Source: Gilliamella sp. wkB7
GTDB taxonomy: Bacteria; Pseudomonadota; Gammaproteobacteria; Enterobacterales; Orbaceae
DNA: 64,000 nucleotides
Assembly (NCBI RefSeq): GCF_001693435.1
Contig: NZ_CM004509.1
Coordinates: 2,418,001 to 2,482,000 of the forward strand
Direction: 5' to 3'
Shown here: one piece after another, positions 51,482-62,033 of the stretch
Layout: each line of letters opens with the position of its first letter
Numbering within the stretch: position 1 is the stretch's first letter
Notes under the pieces: generated by a model
Told to the model about the DNA's origin: nothing
What the model saw: the letters and a program-made list of their open reading frames with translations, nothing else
Database searches by the model: none
Translations under genes and position numbers: made by a program

Positions 51482-52903
51482 TTAATAATCATCACCGATA
51501 TGGCACAATTTCTTACCTAACATCAGATTTTTTTCGATACGCTCGAGGGAAATATTTTTTGTCTCAGGCACAAAGAAAATAACAATGAAAATGAATAAAA
51601 CATTCATGCCGGTATATAACCAAAATGTTTGTGCAACACCGATATTATTTAATAATGTAAGGAACGTTGCGCCAATAATCATATTTGAGATCCAGTTTGT
51701 AGCTGTAGAACAAGTTACACCAAAATCACGACTTTTAAGGGGTTGTATTTCAGAACACAAAATCCACACAACAGGTGCTGCACTCATTGCATAACCACCA
51801 ATACACATAATCGCCATACCCACTGCAGCATAGGACGTGAGTGATGATGCATTACCATTTTCAATGAGTTGCAAACAAATACCCAATATCAAAGTACCTA
51901 AAGCCATAATACCAAATCCAACTTTTAGAATTGGTTTTCGGCCCAGTTTATCAACCGTAAAAATTGCAATAAATGTTGCTAATACAAAGGTCAACCCGAC
52001 AATTATTGTTGCAATCATTTGTTGTTGTGTACTTTCAAAGCCTGCAAGGCTAAAAATTTTAGGTGCGTAATACATAATGATATTCATTCCGGTAAACTGT
52101 TGCATCGCTTGTAAAGCCATACCAAGATAAACTGTTCGGCGAACATTTTTATTTACCTTAAACAGTGTCCATCCTTCCTGTTTTTCTTTTAAACTGTCTT
52201 TAATATCATTAAATTCTTGCTTAATTTTTTGAGGATCGCTACGGATCGATTTTAAAACCTGCTCAGTTTCATTTAATCGTCCTTTTGATGCCAACCATCT
52301 AGGACTATTAGGCAGAAAAATAACAACAATAAATAAAATAATTGCTGGTACAGAAATAATACCCAGCATCATTCGCCAATTACCGGTGTAACTAAAATAA
52401 GTATCAGATAAAAAAGCTACCAAAATACCAACTGTTACCAGAAGCTGATAAGCGGCAATCATTTTCCCCCGAATATTTTCTGGGGCCATTTCAGAAAGAT
52501 ACAGTGGTGCTGTGTATGATGCGATGCCAACGGCAAAACCTAAAATAACTCGCCAAATCAGCAGTACTTCTACATTTGGTGCTAAAGCAGATCCAAAGCA
52601 ACTTACAATAAAAAACAAGGCTCCCGCTAATAAACTATACTTTCTTCCTAAATAAAAAGATAACCACCCATTAGACAATGCTCCTAAAGCGGCACCCAAC
52701 ATCATAGAACTTACTACCCATTCTTGTAGTTGAGTTGTTAATTCAAATTGAATTGTGATGAATGGTAAAGCTCCTGCAATAACACCAATATCCAAACCAA
52801 ACAATAATCCCGCCATTGCAGCAGAAAAGCCAATTAAGAAAGTCATCTTTTTGGCAGAATCTTTTGCCATTTCACTTGTCGCTTGAAGCGTATTTATACT
52901 CAT
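51482..52903 (-). CDS. araE: Arabinose:H+ symporter AraE (MFS sugar porter)
   Basis: 473 residues (E. coli AraE 472), with 12 membrane segments. Very high similarity to Ara[52 protein letters not shown] and [22 protein letters not shown]. The sugar-porter motifs GRR/K and PETK are present. In E. coli araE is unlinked; here it sits inside the arabinose operon between araA and araD. Confidence 0.95.
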   Translation of the reverse strand: MSINTLQATSEMAKDSAKKMTFLIGFSAAMAGLLFGLDIGVIAGALPFITIQFELTTQLQEWVVSSMMLGAALGALSNGWLSFYLGRKYSLLAGALFFIVSCFGSALAPNVEVLLIWRVILGFAVGIASYTAPLYLSEMAPENIRGKMIAAYQLLVTVGILVAFLSDTYFSYTGNWRMMLGIISVPAIILFIVVIFLPNSPRWLASKGRLNETEQVLKSIRSDPQKIKQEFNDIKDSLKEKQEGWTLFKVNKNVRRTVYLGMALQAMQQFTGMNIIMYYAPKIFSLAGFESTQQQMIATIIVGLTFVLATFIAIFTVDKLGRKPILKVGFGIMALGTLILGICLQLIENGNASSLTSYAAVGMAIMCIGGYAMSAAPVVWILCSEIQPLKSRDFGVTCSTATNWISNMIIGATFLTLLNNIGVAQTFWLYTGMNVLFIFIVIFFVPETKNISLERIEKNLMLGKKLCHIGDDY

Positions 52904-52935
52904 CTTTTTTACCCTTTTATTCTGTAATTTTGGAA

Positions 52936-52962
52936 ATAATTGGAAAAAATATTTCCAATTAT
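52936..52962 (-). repeat. Hairpin in the araA-araE intergenic region
   Basis: ATAATTGGAAA (52936-52946) and TTTCCAATTAT (52952-52962) form a perfect 11-bp stem with a 5-base loop, 19 bases past the araA stop. It could partially terminate or protect the araBA portion of the mRNA. Confidence 0.6.
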
Positions 52963-52980
52963 TAAATTAAAATGAAGTTA

Positions 52981-54489
52981 TCAAGCATAGGGATTACAAT
53001 AGGCAATCTCATTCCAACGTAATTCATTTCTAAAATCATTAATTCGCGTGTCACCATCAATAACTAATAATTCAATATTGTGCAGTTGTGCATAAAGTCT
53101 AAAGTAGTCCATTGAAAGTGCTTGGGTATAAACTGAATGATGTGCAGCACCCGCTAAAATCCATGCTTCAGCAGATACATTAAGTGATGGTTTTGGTTTC
53201 CAAACTGCACAAGCTACAGGTAATCTTGGTAGTGTATAAGGCTGTTTGATTGTTTCGATTTCATTTGCGATTAATCTGAAACGATTACCAATATCGATCA
53301 AACTTGCATTTATGGCTAAACCTGGCTTTGATGGAAAAATAAGTCGAGCAGGATCAGATTTATTGCCAATACCTAAATGTTGGATATCTAACAAAGGTTT
53401 TACACCATCATCTATAATTGATGGGCAAACTTCTAACATATGAGAACCGACAACTAATTCATTACCTTTAGTAAAATCATAGGTATAATCTTCCATAAAT
53501 GCAGTACCACCCGTAAGACCTTTTGCCATTAATTTCATAGTGCTAAGTAAGGCTGCGGTTTTCCAATCCCCTTCACCAGCAAAGCCATAACCTTTAGCCA
53601 TTAATCGCTGAACGGCAAGTCCAGGTAATTGCTTCATACCATATAAGTCTTCAAACGTTGTAGTAAATCCAGAATAGTTGCCTTGTTTTAAGAATTGCTC
53701 AATACCTAATTCAATTCTTGCTGCATCAATTAGATTTTGTCTTTTTTCACCATTAATTTGTGCAACCGGAGTGAGTTGATAAAGTGTTTCGTATTCATCA
53801 ATTAATTGATTGATTTGGCTATCATTAATTGAGTTAATGACTGACACTAAATCGCCAACTGCATGGGTATTAACCGAATAACCAAATCTAATTTGTGCAG
53901 AAACTTTATTACCTTCAGTTACTGCAACTTCACGCATATTGTCGCCAAATCTAACAATTTTCATGGTTTTTTCTGCATTAATTGCAACGCAAACTCTCAT
54001 CCATCGTGCAATTTGATCATGCACATCTTTATCTTTCCAATAACCTGTTACCAGAGAATGAGGTTGGCGCATACGAGATCCAATAAAACCAAATTCGCGC
54101 CCACCGTGTGCAGTTTGATTGAGATTCATAAAATCCATATCCATTGAATCCCAAGGAACGACTTCATTAAATTGAGTATGAAGTTGTAAAAGAGGTTTTT
54201 GTAAATGATTTAATCCATTAATCCACATTTTAGCTGGTGAAAACGTATGCAACCACGTTATTAATCCAACACACTTTGAAGAATAGTTTACTTCCTGACA
54301 AAGGTTGTATATATCGTCAGGTTTTGTCGCAAGTGGTTTAAGAATAATCTTTACTGGTAAATTTGCTTCTTTATTAAAATAATCCGTTACCTGTTGGATA
54401 TTCTTTTTTATTTGTTCAAGTGCTTCTGGTCCATAAAGGTGTTGACTACCAGCAACAAACCAAATTTCAGATTCTTCATAAACAAACAT
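52981..54489 (-). CDS. araA: L-arabinose isomerase
   Basis: 502 residues (E. coli 500). Converts L-arabinose to L-ribulose. N-terminal [23 protein letters not shown], and metal-ligand regions [20 protein letters not shown] and HHSVYTQAL are conserved. SD AAAGGAGT precedes the ATG. It is 39 bp after araB. Confidence 0.97.
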   Translation of the reverse strand: MFVYEESEIWFVAGSQHLYGPEALEQIKKNIQQVTDYFNKEANLPVKIILKPLATKPDDIYNLCQEVNYSSKCVGLITWLHTFSPAKMWINGLNHLQKPLLQLHTQFNEVVPWDSMDMDFMNLNQTAHGGREFGFIGSRMRQPHSLVTGYWKDKDVHDQIARWMRVCVAINAEKTMKIVRFGDNMREVAVTEGNKVSAQIRFGYSVNTHAVGDLVSVINSINDSQINQLIDEYETLYQLTPVAQINGEKRQNLIDAARIELGIEQFLKQGNYSGFTTTFEDLYGMKQLPGLAVQRLMAKGYGFAGEGDWKTAALLSTMKLMAKGLTGGTAFMEDYTYDFTKGNELVVGSHMLEVCPSIIDDGVKPLLDIQHLGIGNKSDPARLIFPSKPGLAINASLIDIGNRFRLIANEIETIKQPYTLPRLPVACAVWKPKPSLNVSAEAWILAGAAHHSVYTQALSMDYFRLYAQLHNIELLVIDGDTRINDFRNELRWNEIAYCNPYA

Positions 54490-54528
54490 AATGGACTCCT
54501 TTAGAATTTATTCACATTGTTGGTAAAA

Positions 54529-56190
54529 CTAGGCGTTATAGTTAGGTTCACTCGATGCAGACCAAACTAAATACTTTTCATATAATTCCTGATATTTTTC
54601 TACCCTGTTCTCATTAGGGGTGAATGTGGTTTCGAGCTGACTAGACATCCTATTTTGAGCGCTTGGGATATCTGTATAAACATTGGCTGATACGGCGGCA
54701 AATATTGCAGCTCCTAATGCGCAACATTGTTCTGAACTCACCACAGTTAGTGGTCTATTCATTACATCAGCACAAGTTTGCATAATGATGGGTGACTTTT
54801 TAGCTATTCCACCTAATGCTACAATGTCATTAACTGGCACATGTTGATTAATAAAACATTCCATTATGGCTCTTGCACCGAAAGCAGTTGATAAAATCAA
54901 ACTACCAAATAAGGTGGCGGCATCAGTTGAAATAGTTAAATTGGTAATAACACCTTTAATTCGTTGATTAGCGTAAGGGGTTCTTCGACCATTGAACCAA
55001 TCAAGGGTGATTGGGATAGTATCTAAATTTGGATTTTCGTCCCAAGCTTGTGCAATATCGCTTAAAAAATTATCTTTTAAAGCTTGTACAGTCGATTGCA
55101 ATTCTGGTGAAGTTGAAATTAATTTTTCTAATGGCCAACATAACAATTTTTGAAACCATGCATATATATCACCAAAAGCGGATTGACCAGCTTCAAGACC
55201 AATAAAATTGGGCATTACACTACCATCAACTTGGCCACAAATACCCTTAATTGAACGATTAGCAATAACAGTTTGCTCAGCTAATAAAATATCGCAGGTA
55301 GAAGTACCAATTACTTTTACTAACGTATAAGGTTTTGCACCCGCACCAACGGCACCCATATGACAATCGAATGCACCACCCGCAATAACGACTGTTGGTG
55401 GTAACCCTAATTTTTCAGCCCATTCTTGGGTAATGTTTCCAACTTTATTGTCAGCAGTATAAGTTTTCTCAAATAAAGGATAAGGTAAAGCAGAAACTAA
55501 AAGTGGATCTATTTTTTCAAAAAATTCATAGGGAGGAAGGCCATTCCATTCTTCGCTCCAAAAACACTTATGACCAGCAGCACATCTACCACGCTTTATC
55601 TCATTGGGTGCGGTTGTTCCTGATAATAAAGCAGGTACCCAATCACAAAGTTCAATCCAAGATGCGGAAGCATTTTTTACGCCATTATCTTGACGAAAAA
55701 TATGCAAAATTTTTGCCCAGAACCATTCCGAAGAATATACTCCACCGCAATATTCTAAATATTTTGCATAAAGTTCATTTTTGCAAAGGTTATTAATCTC
55801 TTCCGCTTCATTTACTGAAGTATGATCTTTCCATAAAATAAACATCGCGTTAGGATTATCTATAAACTCTGGTTTTAAAGCTAAAACATCCCCATTTTCA
55901 TCAATTGGGGCAGGCGTAGAGCCAGTTGAATCTACACCAATTGCAACCACATTTTGTGCATCTGATTTAAGTTGTTTTACAACCGATTGTATTGATTGAG
56001 TCATTGACTCAATATAATCAAGAGGATGATGTCTAAATTGATTTTTTTTAGGATCACAAAACTGACCTTTAGCCCAACGTGGGTAATAAACGACTTCTGT
56101 AGCTAATTCTTTTCCATTCTGGCAATCGACAGCTAATGCTCTGACAGAATCGCTACCAAAATCTAATCCAATGGTTATTTTTTTATTCAT
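54529..56190 (-). CDS. araB: L-ribulokinase
   Basis: 553 residues (E. coli 566). FGGY-family kinase phosphorylating L-ribulose. N-terminal phosphate loop [18 protein letters not shown], catalytic-domain [41 protein letters not shown] and C-terminal [20 protein letters not shown]. First gene of the operon, divergent from araC. Its promoter shows AraC I1/I2-like half-sites. Confidence 0.96.
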   Translation of the reverse strand: MNKKITIGLDFGSDSVRALAVDCQNGKELATEVVYYPRWAKGQFCDPKKNQFRHHPLDYIESMTQSIQSVVKQLKSDAQNVVAIGVDSTGSTPAPIDENGDVLALKPEFIDNPNAMFILWKDHTSVNEAEEINNLCKNELYAKYLEYCGGVYSSEWFWAKILHIFRQDNGVKNASASWIELCDWVPALLSGTTAPNEIKRGRCAAGHKCFWSEEWNGLPPYEFFEKIDPLLVSALPYPLFEKTYTADNKVGNITQEWAEKLGLPPTVVIAGGAFDCHMGAVGAGAKPYTLVKVIGTSTCDILLAEQTVIANRSIKGICGQVDGSVMPNFIGLEAGQSAFGDIYAWFQKLLCWPLEKLISTSPELQSTVQALKDNFLSDIAQAWDENPNLDTIPITLDWFNGRRTPYANQRIKGVITNLTISTDAATLFGSLILSTAFGARAIMECFINQHVPVNDIVALGGIAKKSPIIMQTCADVMNRPLTVVSSEQCCALGAAIFAAVSANVYTDIPSAQNRMSSQLETTFTPNENRVEKYQELYEKYLVWSASSEPNYNA

Positions 56191-56230
56191 CCGCTAACAC
56201 CTCTTAGAAAAATCAAATGGAGTTTTTAGG

Positions 56231-56260
56231 AGAATAATTAATTTCGGATAGAACAAGTAG
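56231..56260 (-). promoter_or_regulatory. araB promoter
   Basis: Minus strand: -35-like CTACTT (56260-56255), 18-base spacer, -10-like TATTCT (56236-56231). The weak -35 overlaps the end of the proximal AraC half-site, the arrangement of activator-dependent araBAD in E. coli. Confidence 0.6.
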
Positions 56261-56295
56261 GTGTGTTATTGCTATAAATATAGACGATTTTGCAC
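56258..56295 (-). promoter_or_regulatory. AraC I1/I2-like half-sites
   Basis: On the minus strand, two direct-repeat half-sites: distal GTGCAAAATCGTCTATA (56295-56279) and proximal TAGCAATAACACACCTA (56274-56258), offset by exactly 21 bp. E. coli I1 and I2 have the same spacing and orientation, and the TAGC-N-CCT and GC-N-C-ATA features are shared. The proximal site abuts the araB -35. Confidence 0.65.
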
Positions 56296-56308
56296 ACCTA
56301 ATTTGTTT

Positions 56309-56324
56309 TGTGATGAAGATCTCA
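56309..56324. promoter_or_regulatory. CRP-like site in the ara control region
   Basis: TGTGA-TGAAGA-TCTCA, one mismatch from consensus, just beyond the distal AraC half-site, as in E. coli. Near-identical to the site at 30918. Confidence 0.65.
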
Positions 56325-56392
56325 CAATTGTCACTACTCAAAAAAATTTTTTATGTGAAAATAAAAAAATCTCGAAAAGTAGGAGATGACAT

Positions 56393-57295
56393 ATGACAAA
56401 TCAACAACAAAATGACCCTTTATTACCGGGTTATTCATTTAATGTCCATCTGGTTTCTGGACTAACACCGATTGAAAAAGAAGGAAAATTTGATTTCTTT
56501 ATTGACCGCCCAAATGGACTAAATGGCTACATTATTAATCTTACTTATGCAGGGCAAGGAACGATTTATCGTAACGATGAATCATTTAACTGTTATCCAG
56601 GAGATTTTGTACTTTTTCCACCAAAAGAACCTCATTTATATGGGCGAAAAGAAGATGAAAACAATTGGTTTCATTTTTGGATCTATTTCAGACCAAAATC
56701 AACCTGGAAGTTTTTATTAACTTGGGAGAATCGAATAAAAAAGACTGGCTTTTATCGTCCTAATACACAAGTCAAAGATGAGTTCGAAAAATTATTCATT
56801 AAAATCGTCGAGGTAGGGCAATCAAGTACAATTTATTCTGAAAATTTAGCAATGAGCATGTTAGAGCAATTTTTAATACGTCGTGCACAAGAAACATCAA
56901 GCACTAACCATCCTAAAATTGATATACGAGTACTACAAGTTTGCAACTATTTAATTGATACACTGGATGAAAACAACTTTAAGCTTGACATTGTTGCCCA
57001 AAAAGTTTGTTTGTCGACATCTCGAATTGCTCATATTTTTAAAGATCAGATTGGTATGTCGATTGGTGAATGGCGACAAGAGCAACGCGTAAATCGTGCT
57101 AAACTATTATTGCAAACCACTAATCTGAATATTGCCGATATTAGTCGAACAATTGGATTTGATGATCAGCTTTATTTTTCGAGAATTTTCAAAAAAAGAA
57201 TTGGACTAAGCCCTCAAAAATATCGTCATAGTACTCAAGAGCAAAATGAACGAAAAATCCAACGTGTTAATTCGCTTTATCTATATGATAAATAA
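56393..57295 (+). CDS. araC: Arabinose-responsive regulator AraC
   Basis: 300 residues (E. coli 292). N-terminal cupin-type sugar-binding and dimerisation domain (DRPNGLNGYIINLTYAGQGTI...YPGDFVLFPPKEPHLYG...WFHFWIYFRP), then two helix-turn-helices (LDIVAQKVCLSTSRIAHIFK and NIADISRTIGFDDQLYFSRIFKKRIGLSP). The N-terminal arm that controls looping is present. Divergent from araB; SD AGGAG is 6-10 bases before the ATG. Confidence 0.95.
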   Translation: MTNQQQNDPLLPGYSFNVHLVSGLTPIEKEGKFDFFIDRPNGLNGYIINLTYAGQGTIYRNDESFNCYPGDFVLFPPKEPHLYGRKEDENNWFHFWIYFRPKSTWKFLLTWENRIKKTGFYRPNTQVKDEFEKLFIKIVEVGQSSTIYSENLAMSMLEQFLIRRAQETSSTNHPKIDIRVLQVCNYLIDTLDENNFKLDIVAQKVCLSTSRIAHIFKDQIGMSIGEWRQEQRVNRAKLLLQTTNLNIADISRTIGFDDQLYFSRIFKKRIGLSPQKYRHSTQEQNERKIQRVNSLYLYDK

Positions 57296-57838
57296 AATAG
57301 CTGAATTGCTAAAAAGTTTTAGCTTAGTAGCTACATTTCTATAAGACATTGAATTTTAATAAACCAAAAATTATTTATGCGGTAACCAGAGAACGGAACG
57401 TTGTCTTTTTTCGCATTTTATTAAAGTAAATGTTCTTATAGATTTTTTATAAGACTGAATTTAGCTACATAAAAGCAATTAAATTCTAATAGTTATCAAA
57501 ATTACTAAACTTAACTATATCAAGATAATCGAAAGTCACTTTTTTGTAGCTATCAAAATATCAAGGAAGCAGATCAATTTTAGTTGAGTATTCATAAATA
57601 GTGTTTGGATGAAAAAAAAATTGATATCAACCCCCAATAGTTGTAAAAAATCTCAAATCAAGATACCTCTAATTATCAGGAATTAACAAAGGTTGTATAT
57701 TTAATTATTCGCTTTCAAAATAAAATAATTCAAATGTTTTGATTTTTTTTAAGAAGTCAATACTAAACATCGTTCCTCATTTTATATATAATAGCCACTT
57801 ACAGACTTGGATTTAGAATATAAATTTCGGAGTTTTTC
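57296..57838. other. Gene-free interval between araC and purH
   Basis: 543 AT-rich bases, no ORF. A small hairpin GCTAAA/TTTAGC (57308-57323) follows araC but lacks a T-run. The putative purH promoter is at the distal end. Confidence 0.5.
57764..57792 (+). promoter_or_regulatory. Putative purHD promoter
   Basis: TAAACA (57764-57769), 17-base spacer, TATAAT (57787-57792), 46 bases before purH. No convincing PurR box overlaps it. Confidence 0.5.
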
Positions 57839-59431
57839 ATGCAGCAGTTTCGTCCTATTCGTCGTGCTTTACTTAGTGTTTCTGATAAAACGGGAATTAT
57901 TGAATTCGCCAAAGCCTTATCAGAAAGAAATATTGAACTCCTTTCTACTGGTGGTACTGCCAAATTATTAATCGATAATCATATTCCAGTTACTGAAGTG
58001 TCCAATTATACGGGGTTTCCTGAAATGATGGATGGACGAGTCAAAACCTTACATCCTAAAATACACGGTGGTATTTTAGGGCGCCGAGGTATCGATGACG
58101 AAGTCATGCAGCAACATCAGATCGATCCTATAGATATGGTGGTTGTTAATTTATATCCCTTTGCTAAGACGGTTGCTAATGCCAATTGTACTTTAGATGA
58201 TGCGATAGAAAACATTGATATTGGTGGGCCAACCATGGTGCGATCCGCTGCAAAAAATAATAAAGATGTCGCCATCGTAGTTGATTGTCAAGACTATAGC
58301 ACAATCATTGATATGCTAGATAAACAGCAAAATTGCCTTTCTTTCAAATATCGATTTAGCTTAGCTATAAAAGCATTTGAACATACTGCTAAATATGACG
58401 GTATGATTGCTAACTATTTTGGCAAACTTGTTCCACCATATTATGGTGAAACTGAAAAACCAGCAGGAGAGTTCCCGCGAACCTTAAATCTTCAATTCAT
58501 TAAAAAACAAGATATGCGATATGGTGAGAATGCTCATCAACAGGCGGCTTTTTATATTGAAGAAAATCTTGAGCAAGCTTCGATTGCCACCGCTAAACAG
58601 CTACAAGGTAAAGAATTATCCTATAATAATATTGCTGATACAGATGCTGCGCTAGAGTGTGTGAAATCATTTGATGAACCCGCTTGCGTAATAGTTAAAC
58701 ATGCTAACCCATGTGGTGTTGCTGTAAGTGATAATATTTTAAATGCTTATCTTAATGCCTTTAAAACCGATCCTACTTCCGCTTTTGGTGGAATTATTGC
58801 TTTTAACCGGCAGTTAGATGCTAAAACAGCCCAAACAATCATTGATAAACAATTTGTTGAAGTGATTATTGCACCGTCAATTAGTGCTGATGCATTGGCT
58901 ATCACACAAGTTAAAAAGAATGTCCGAGTGCTTGAATGTGGTGAGTGGTCAACGTCATCGCTAGCGAGTTTAGACTTTAAGCGAGTTAATGGCGGTCTAT
59001 TAGTGCAAGAGCGTGATTTGGGTATGATTACACCCGAGCAGTTAACTGTTGTTACCAAGCGCCAACCAACTGAGCAAGAGCTTTCAGATTCTCTATTTTG
59101 TTGGAAAGTGGCTAAATTTGTAAAATCGAACGCGATTGTTTATGCAAAAAATAAAATGACCATCGGTATTGGGGCTGGTCAAATGAGTCGTGTGTACTCA
59201 GCTAAAATTGCTGGTATTAAAGCACAAGACGAAAATCTAGAGGTTGCCGGTTCTGTTGTTGCTTCTGATGCATTTTTCCCATTTCGTGATGGTGTTGATG
59301 CGGCTGCAGCAGCTGGGGTAACTTGTGTAATCCAACCAGGCGGCTCGATCCGTGATGAAGAAGTCATCCAAGCTGCAAATGAGCATAATATTGCGATGAT
59401 TTTTACCAACATGCGCCATTTTAGGCATTAA
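57839..59431 (+). CDS. purH: Bifunctional AICAR formyltransferase/IMP cyclohydrolase
   Basis: 530 residues (E. coli 529). Last two steps of IMP synthesis. N-terminal cyclohydrolase domain ([46 protein letters not shown]) and C-terminal formyltransferase domain ([53 protein letters not shown]). SD GGAG is present. Operon with purD, 80 bp downstream. Confidence 0.98.
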   Translation: MQQFRPIRRALLSVSDKTGIIEFAKALSERNIELLSTGGTAKLLIDNHIPVTEVSNYTGFPEMMDGRVKTLHPKIHGGILGRRGIDDEVMQQHQIDPIDMVVVNLYPFAKTVANANCTLDDAIENIDIGGPTMVRSAAKNNKDVAIVVDCQDYSTIIDMLDKQQNCLSFKYRFSLAIKAFEHTAKYDGMIANYFGKLVPPYYGETEKPAGEFPRTLNLQFIKKQDMRYGENAHQQAAFYIEENLEQASIATAKQLQGKELSYNNIADTDAALECVKSFDEPACVIVKHANPCGVAVSDNILNAYLNAFKTDPTSAFGGIIAFNRQLDAKTAQTIIDKQFVEVIIAPSISADALAITQVKKNVRVLECGEWSTSSLASLDFKRVNGGLLVQERDLGMITPEQLTVVTKRQPTEQELSDSLFCWKVAKFVKSNAIVYAKNKMTIGIGAGQMSRVYSAKIAGIKAQDENLEVAGSVVASDAFFPFRDGVDAAAAAGVTCVIQPGGSIRDEEVIQAANEHNIAMIFTNMRHFRH

Positions 59432-59511
59432 TGCGTTTTTCTAGTTTGTTGTATATTTATTAAAATTACCATGGTTATCTTCTTAAGGAAGAAGCATATA
59501 AAGGATCTTTT

Positions 59512-60810
59512 ATGAAAGTATTAGTGATTGGGAATGGTGGACGCGAACATGCGTTAGCTTGGAAAATAGCACAGTCACCATTAGTATCAAAAGTCTTTGT
59601 CGCTCCAGGAAATGCAGGGACTGCACTTGAATCAGGTCTGGAAAATATTAACATTAAAGCTACGGATGTTAGCGGATTATTGAATTTTGCTCAGCAAGAG
59701 CAAATTGATCTTACCATTGTTGGTCCTGAAGCTCCATTAGTCATTGGTGTTGTTGATAGCTTTCAAAAGGCTGGATTAAAAATCTTTGGTCCAACAAAAT
59801 CGGCATCACAACTTGAAGGTTCGAAAGCCTTTACCAAAGATTTTTTAGCGCGGCATAACATCCCAACCGCCGAATATCAGAATTTTACTGAACTTGAGCC
59901 AGCACTAGCCTATATTCGCGAGAAAGGCGCACCAATTGTGATCAAAGCTGATGGTTTAGCTGCGGGTAAAGGTGTTATTGTTGCCATGACACTTGAAGAA
60001 GCCGAAGCTGCTGTAAACGATATATTGGCAGGCAATGCTTTTGGTGATGCTGGACACCGTGTGGTTATTGAAGAGTTTTTAGAGGGTGAAGAAGCCAGCT
60101 TTATTGTTATGGTGGATGGTAAAAATGTTGAACCAATGGCAACCAGTCAAGATCATAAACGCGTTGGCGATGGTGATACTGGTCTTAATACAGGTGGTAT
60201 GGGAGCGTATTCGCCAGCACCAGTTGTGACCGATGAAGTTTTTGCTAAAATCATGGATCAAGTGATCTACCCAACTGTCAATGGGATGGCGCAAGAGGGC
60301 AATGTATATGTTGGCTTTTTATATGCAGGTTTAATGATTGATAAAGAGGGTAATCCCAAAGTTATTGAATTTAACTGTCGCTTTGGTGATCCCGAAACAC
60401 AACCGATCATGATGCGTTTACAGTCAGATTTAGTCAAATTATGTTTAGCGGCAGTCGATGGTAACTTAGATACCGTAAAATCAAAATGGGATCCTAGACC
60501 AGCATTAGGTGTTGTGATGGCTGCAGGAGGTTATCCTGGCGACTATAATACGCAAGATGAAATCATTGGATTACCAACCGAATCATCTTCAGATTGCAAA
60601 GTATTTCATGCAGGTACCAGCTTTGAAAAAGGGCAAGTGTTTACCAAAGGTGGGCGCGTTCTTTGTGTCACCGCTTTAGGAAACACAGTCCTAGAGGCTC
60701 AACAACGTGCTTATCAGCAAGTTAATAATATTCGTTGGCATGGTTGTTTTTATCGGCATGATATTGGTTATCGAGCCATTGAGCGTGAAAAACATAGTCA
60801 TAAACAGTAA
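59512..60810 (+). CDS. purD: Phosphoribosylamine-glycine ligase
   Basis: 432 residues (E. coli 429). ATP-grasp enzyme for GAR formation. MKVLVIGNGGREHALAWK, VGPEAPLV, IKADGLAAGKGVIVA, KRVGDGDTGLNTGGMGAYSPAP and EFNCRFGDPETQ are conserved. The C-terminus is slightly different from E. coli but full length. Follows purH. Confidence 0.98.
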   Translation: MKVLVIGNGGREHALAWKIAQSPLVSKVFVAPGNAGTALESGLENINIKATDVSGLLNFAQQEQIDLTIVGPEAPLVIGVVDSFQKAGLKIFGPTKSASQLEGSKAFTKDFLARHNIPTAEYQNFTELEPALAYIREKGAPIVIKADGLAAGKGVIVAMTLEEAEAAVNDILAGNAFGDAGHRVVIEEFLEGEEASFIVMVDGKNVEPMATSQDHKRVGDGDTGLNTGGMGAYSPAPVVTDEVFAKIMDQVIYPTVNGMAQEGNVYVGFLYAGLMIDKEGNPKVIEFNCRFGDPETQPIMMRLQSDLVKLCLAAVDGNLDTVKSKWDPRPALGVVMAAGGYPGDYNTQDEIIGLPTESSSDCKVFHAGTSFEKGQVFTKGGRVLCVTALGNTVLEAQQRAYQQVNNIRWHGCFYRHDIGYRAIEREKHSHKQ

Positions 60811-60832
60811 TATTAGCTAAATTTAATAACTC

Positions 60833-60854
60833 AAGGCGTCCTAGGACGCCTTTT
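60833..60854 (+). terminator. Intrinsic terminator after purD
   Basis: AAGGCGTCC (60833-60841) and GGACGCCTT (60844-60852) form a strong stem, followed by TTTT (60851-60854). Confidence 0.85.
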
Positions 60855-60908
60855 CATTAACAAAAACGTTAATCAAAAGTCTAAACTTTTAAAGCAATGG
60901 GAAACTTC

Positions 60909-61280
60909 TCAATGACTAAAAAACACAAAAAAGACTAAGACCGTTCCTATAACAAGGATATTATAAATACCATAGGCTCGAATAAAATAGGCGACGGAAG
61001 GTGAAAAAATAGGTAAATACGACGCTATAATACATACAAAGATAGCGATAAATAAGTATTTTAACCAATTTTCACATTGTTTATCCCAAAAAAATATTAT
61101 AAATACAGTAATAATTGATAACATAAAGGAAGAAGATGCCAATTTTACGTTCTTAGAAGTAAATAATATGCCATGCCAACTTTCTACTGAATAGTCTACA
61201 AGGCCTGCAACGAACAAACCTGGTAATATTATACAAGCCCAAAGAATTTTTTCTAAAATAAAAACAATCGTTTTTTTCAT
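60909..61280 (-). CDS. Small multi-spanning membrane protein, unknown
   Basis: 123 residues from the internal ATG MKKTIVFILEKILWACIILP, which gives a basic start before the first hydrophobic segment; the longest reading starts at 61388 with a polar extension of doubtful status. Four hydrophobic stretches (about 4-26, 47-64, 72-90 and 100-121) suggest an inner-membrane protein. SD-like AAGGA is somewhat far (13 bases). No family recognised. Flanked by the purD terminator and a gene-poor region. Confidence 0.55.
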   Translation of the reverse strand: MKKTIVFILEKILWACIILPGLFVAGLVDYSVESWHGILFTSKNVKLASSSFMLSIITVFIIFFWDKQCENWLKYLFIAIFVCIIASYLPIFSPSVAYFIRAYGIYNILVIGTVLVFFVFFSH

Positions 61281-62033
61281 GTTTTTCAGTATTTCCTTAT
61301 TTTCGAAATTATTATCTAAGTTATAACTAAATTTTATATCAATATTATATTGATGCATAGCATGTTGTAAATCAATAAGATAACACAATAATACAGATGA
61401 AAATTGAATATAAAAAATTGTTTAATTAATATAACTGTATGTGTTGGAAAGGTTAAAAAAAACAAAAACTATTTCGTTAATAAATTTTTTAAATTCAGAA
61501 ATTAATGTAATTCAAATTCTAAAAGAAAACATATCAATTAATTGGGTATTAATTGTATGCAATAAAATAAAGAGTAAGCAAATAGGTAATAATGATTTTA
61601 TAAGAGTTAATAGAGTTATCACTAGACTGAAATAGCTTATATTATTTTAGTAAATAAAATGACTATTTATATATAATATGTGGATCGTTATTATTACAGC
61701 TAACATAAAAATAGCTTAGTGAAAATAACATTTAATTGAAACTAACTAATGTATTATTTTATGAAGATACATTCGATAATTTTTTAACCCAATCATTTTT
61801 ACCGTCTAATTTTTTATGATCTAAATTATCGTCTGAATAGTAAATTGCTGTTGATGTATAATTTAATAAAGCTTGATATCTGTCTTTTGTGTTTATCAAT
61901 ATTAATAATTTATTAATAAAAATTAAAAATGAATTAAGAATCCTCTGATTGTTCTTGATAAATTGAATGTTCATTTTAAGTTATATCACTCTGTGTTATG
62001 CTAGCATTAATATTAGATCACAGGATGTTACTT
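61281..62033. other. Gene-poor interval upstream of rnr
   Basis: About 750 very AT-rich bases. Two short readings (61441-61635 plus strand from GTG; 61759-61974 minus strand) lack recognisable domains or ribosome sites, and I do not call them genes. The rnr promoter probably lies near 61985-62020 (a TATGCT hexamer at about 61997). Confidence 0.4.

Noticed and set aside
57391..57410. Possible PurR box (CGGAACGTTGTC) upstream of purH
   Set aside because: Only the AACGTT core fits, and it lies about 380 bases upstream of the putative promoter.
61441..61635. 64-codon plus-strand ORF starting at GTG
   Set aside because: No ribosome site, Asn/Ile/Lys-rich composition expected of random AT-rich DNA, no family.
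61759..61974. 71-codon minus-strand ORF
   Set aside because: Same reasons; cannot exclude a real small protein, but nothing supports it beyond length.
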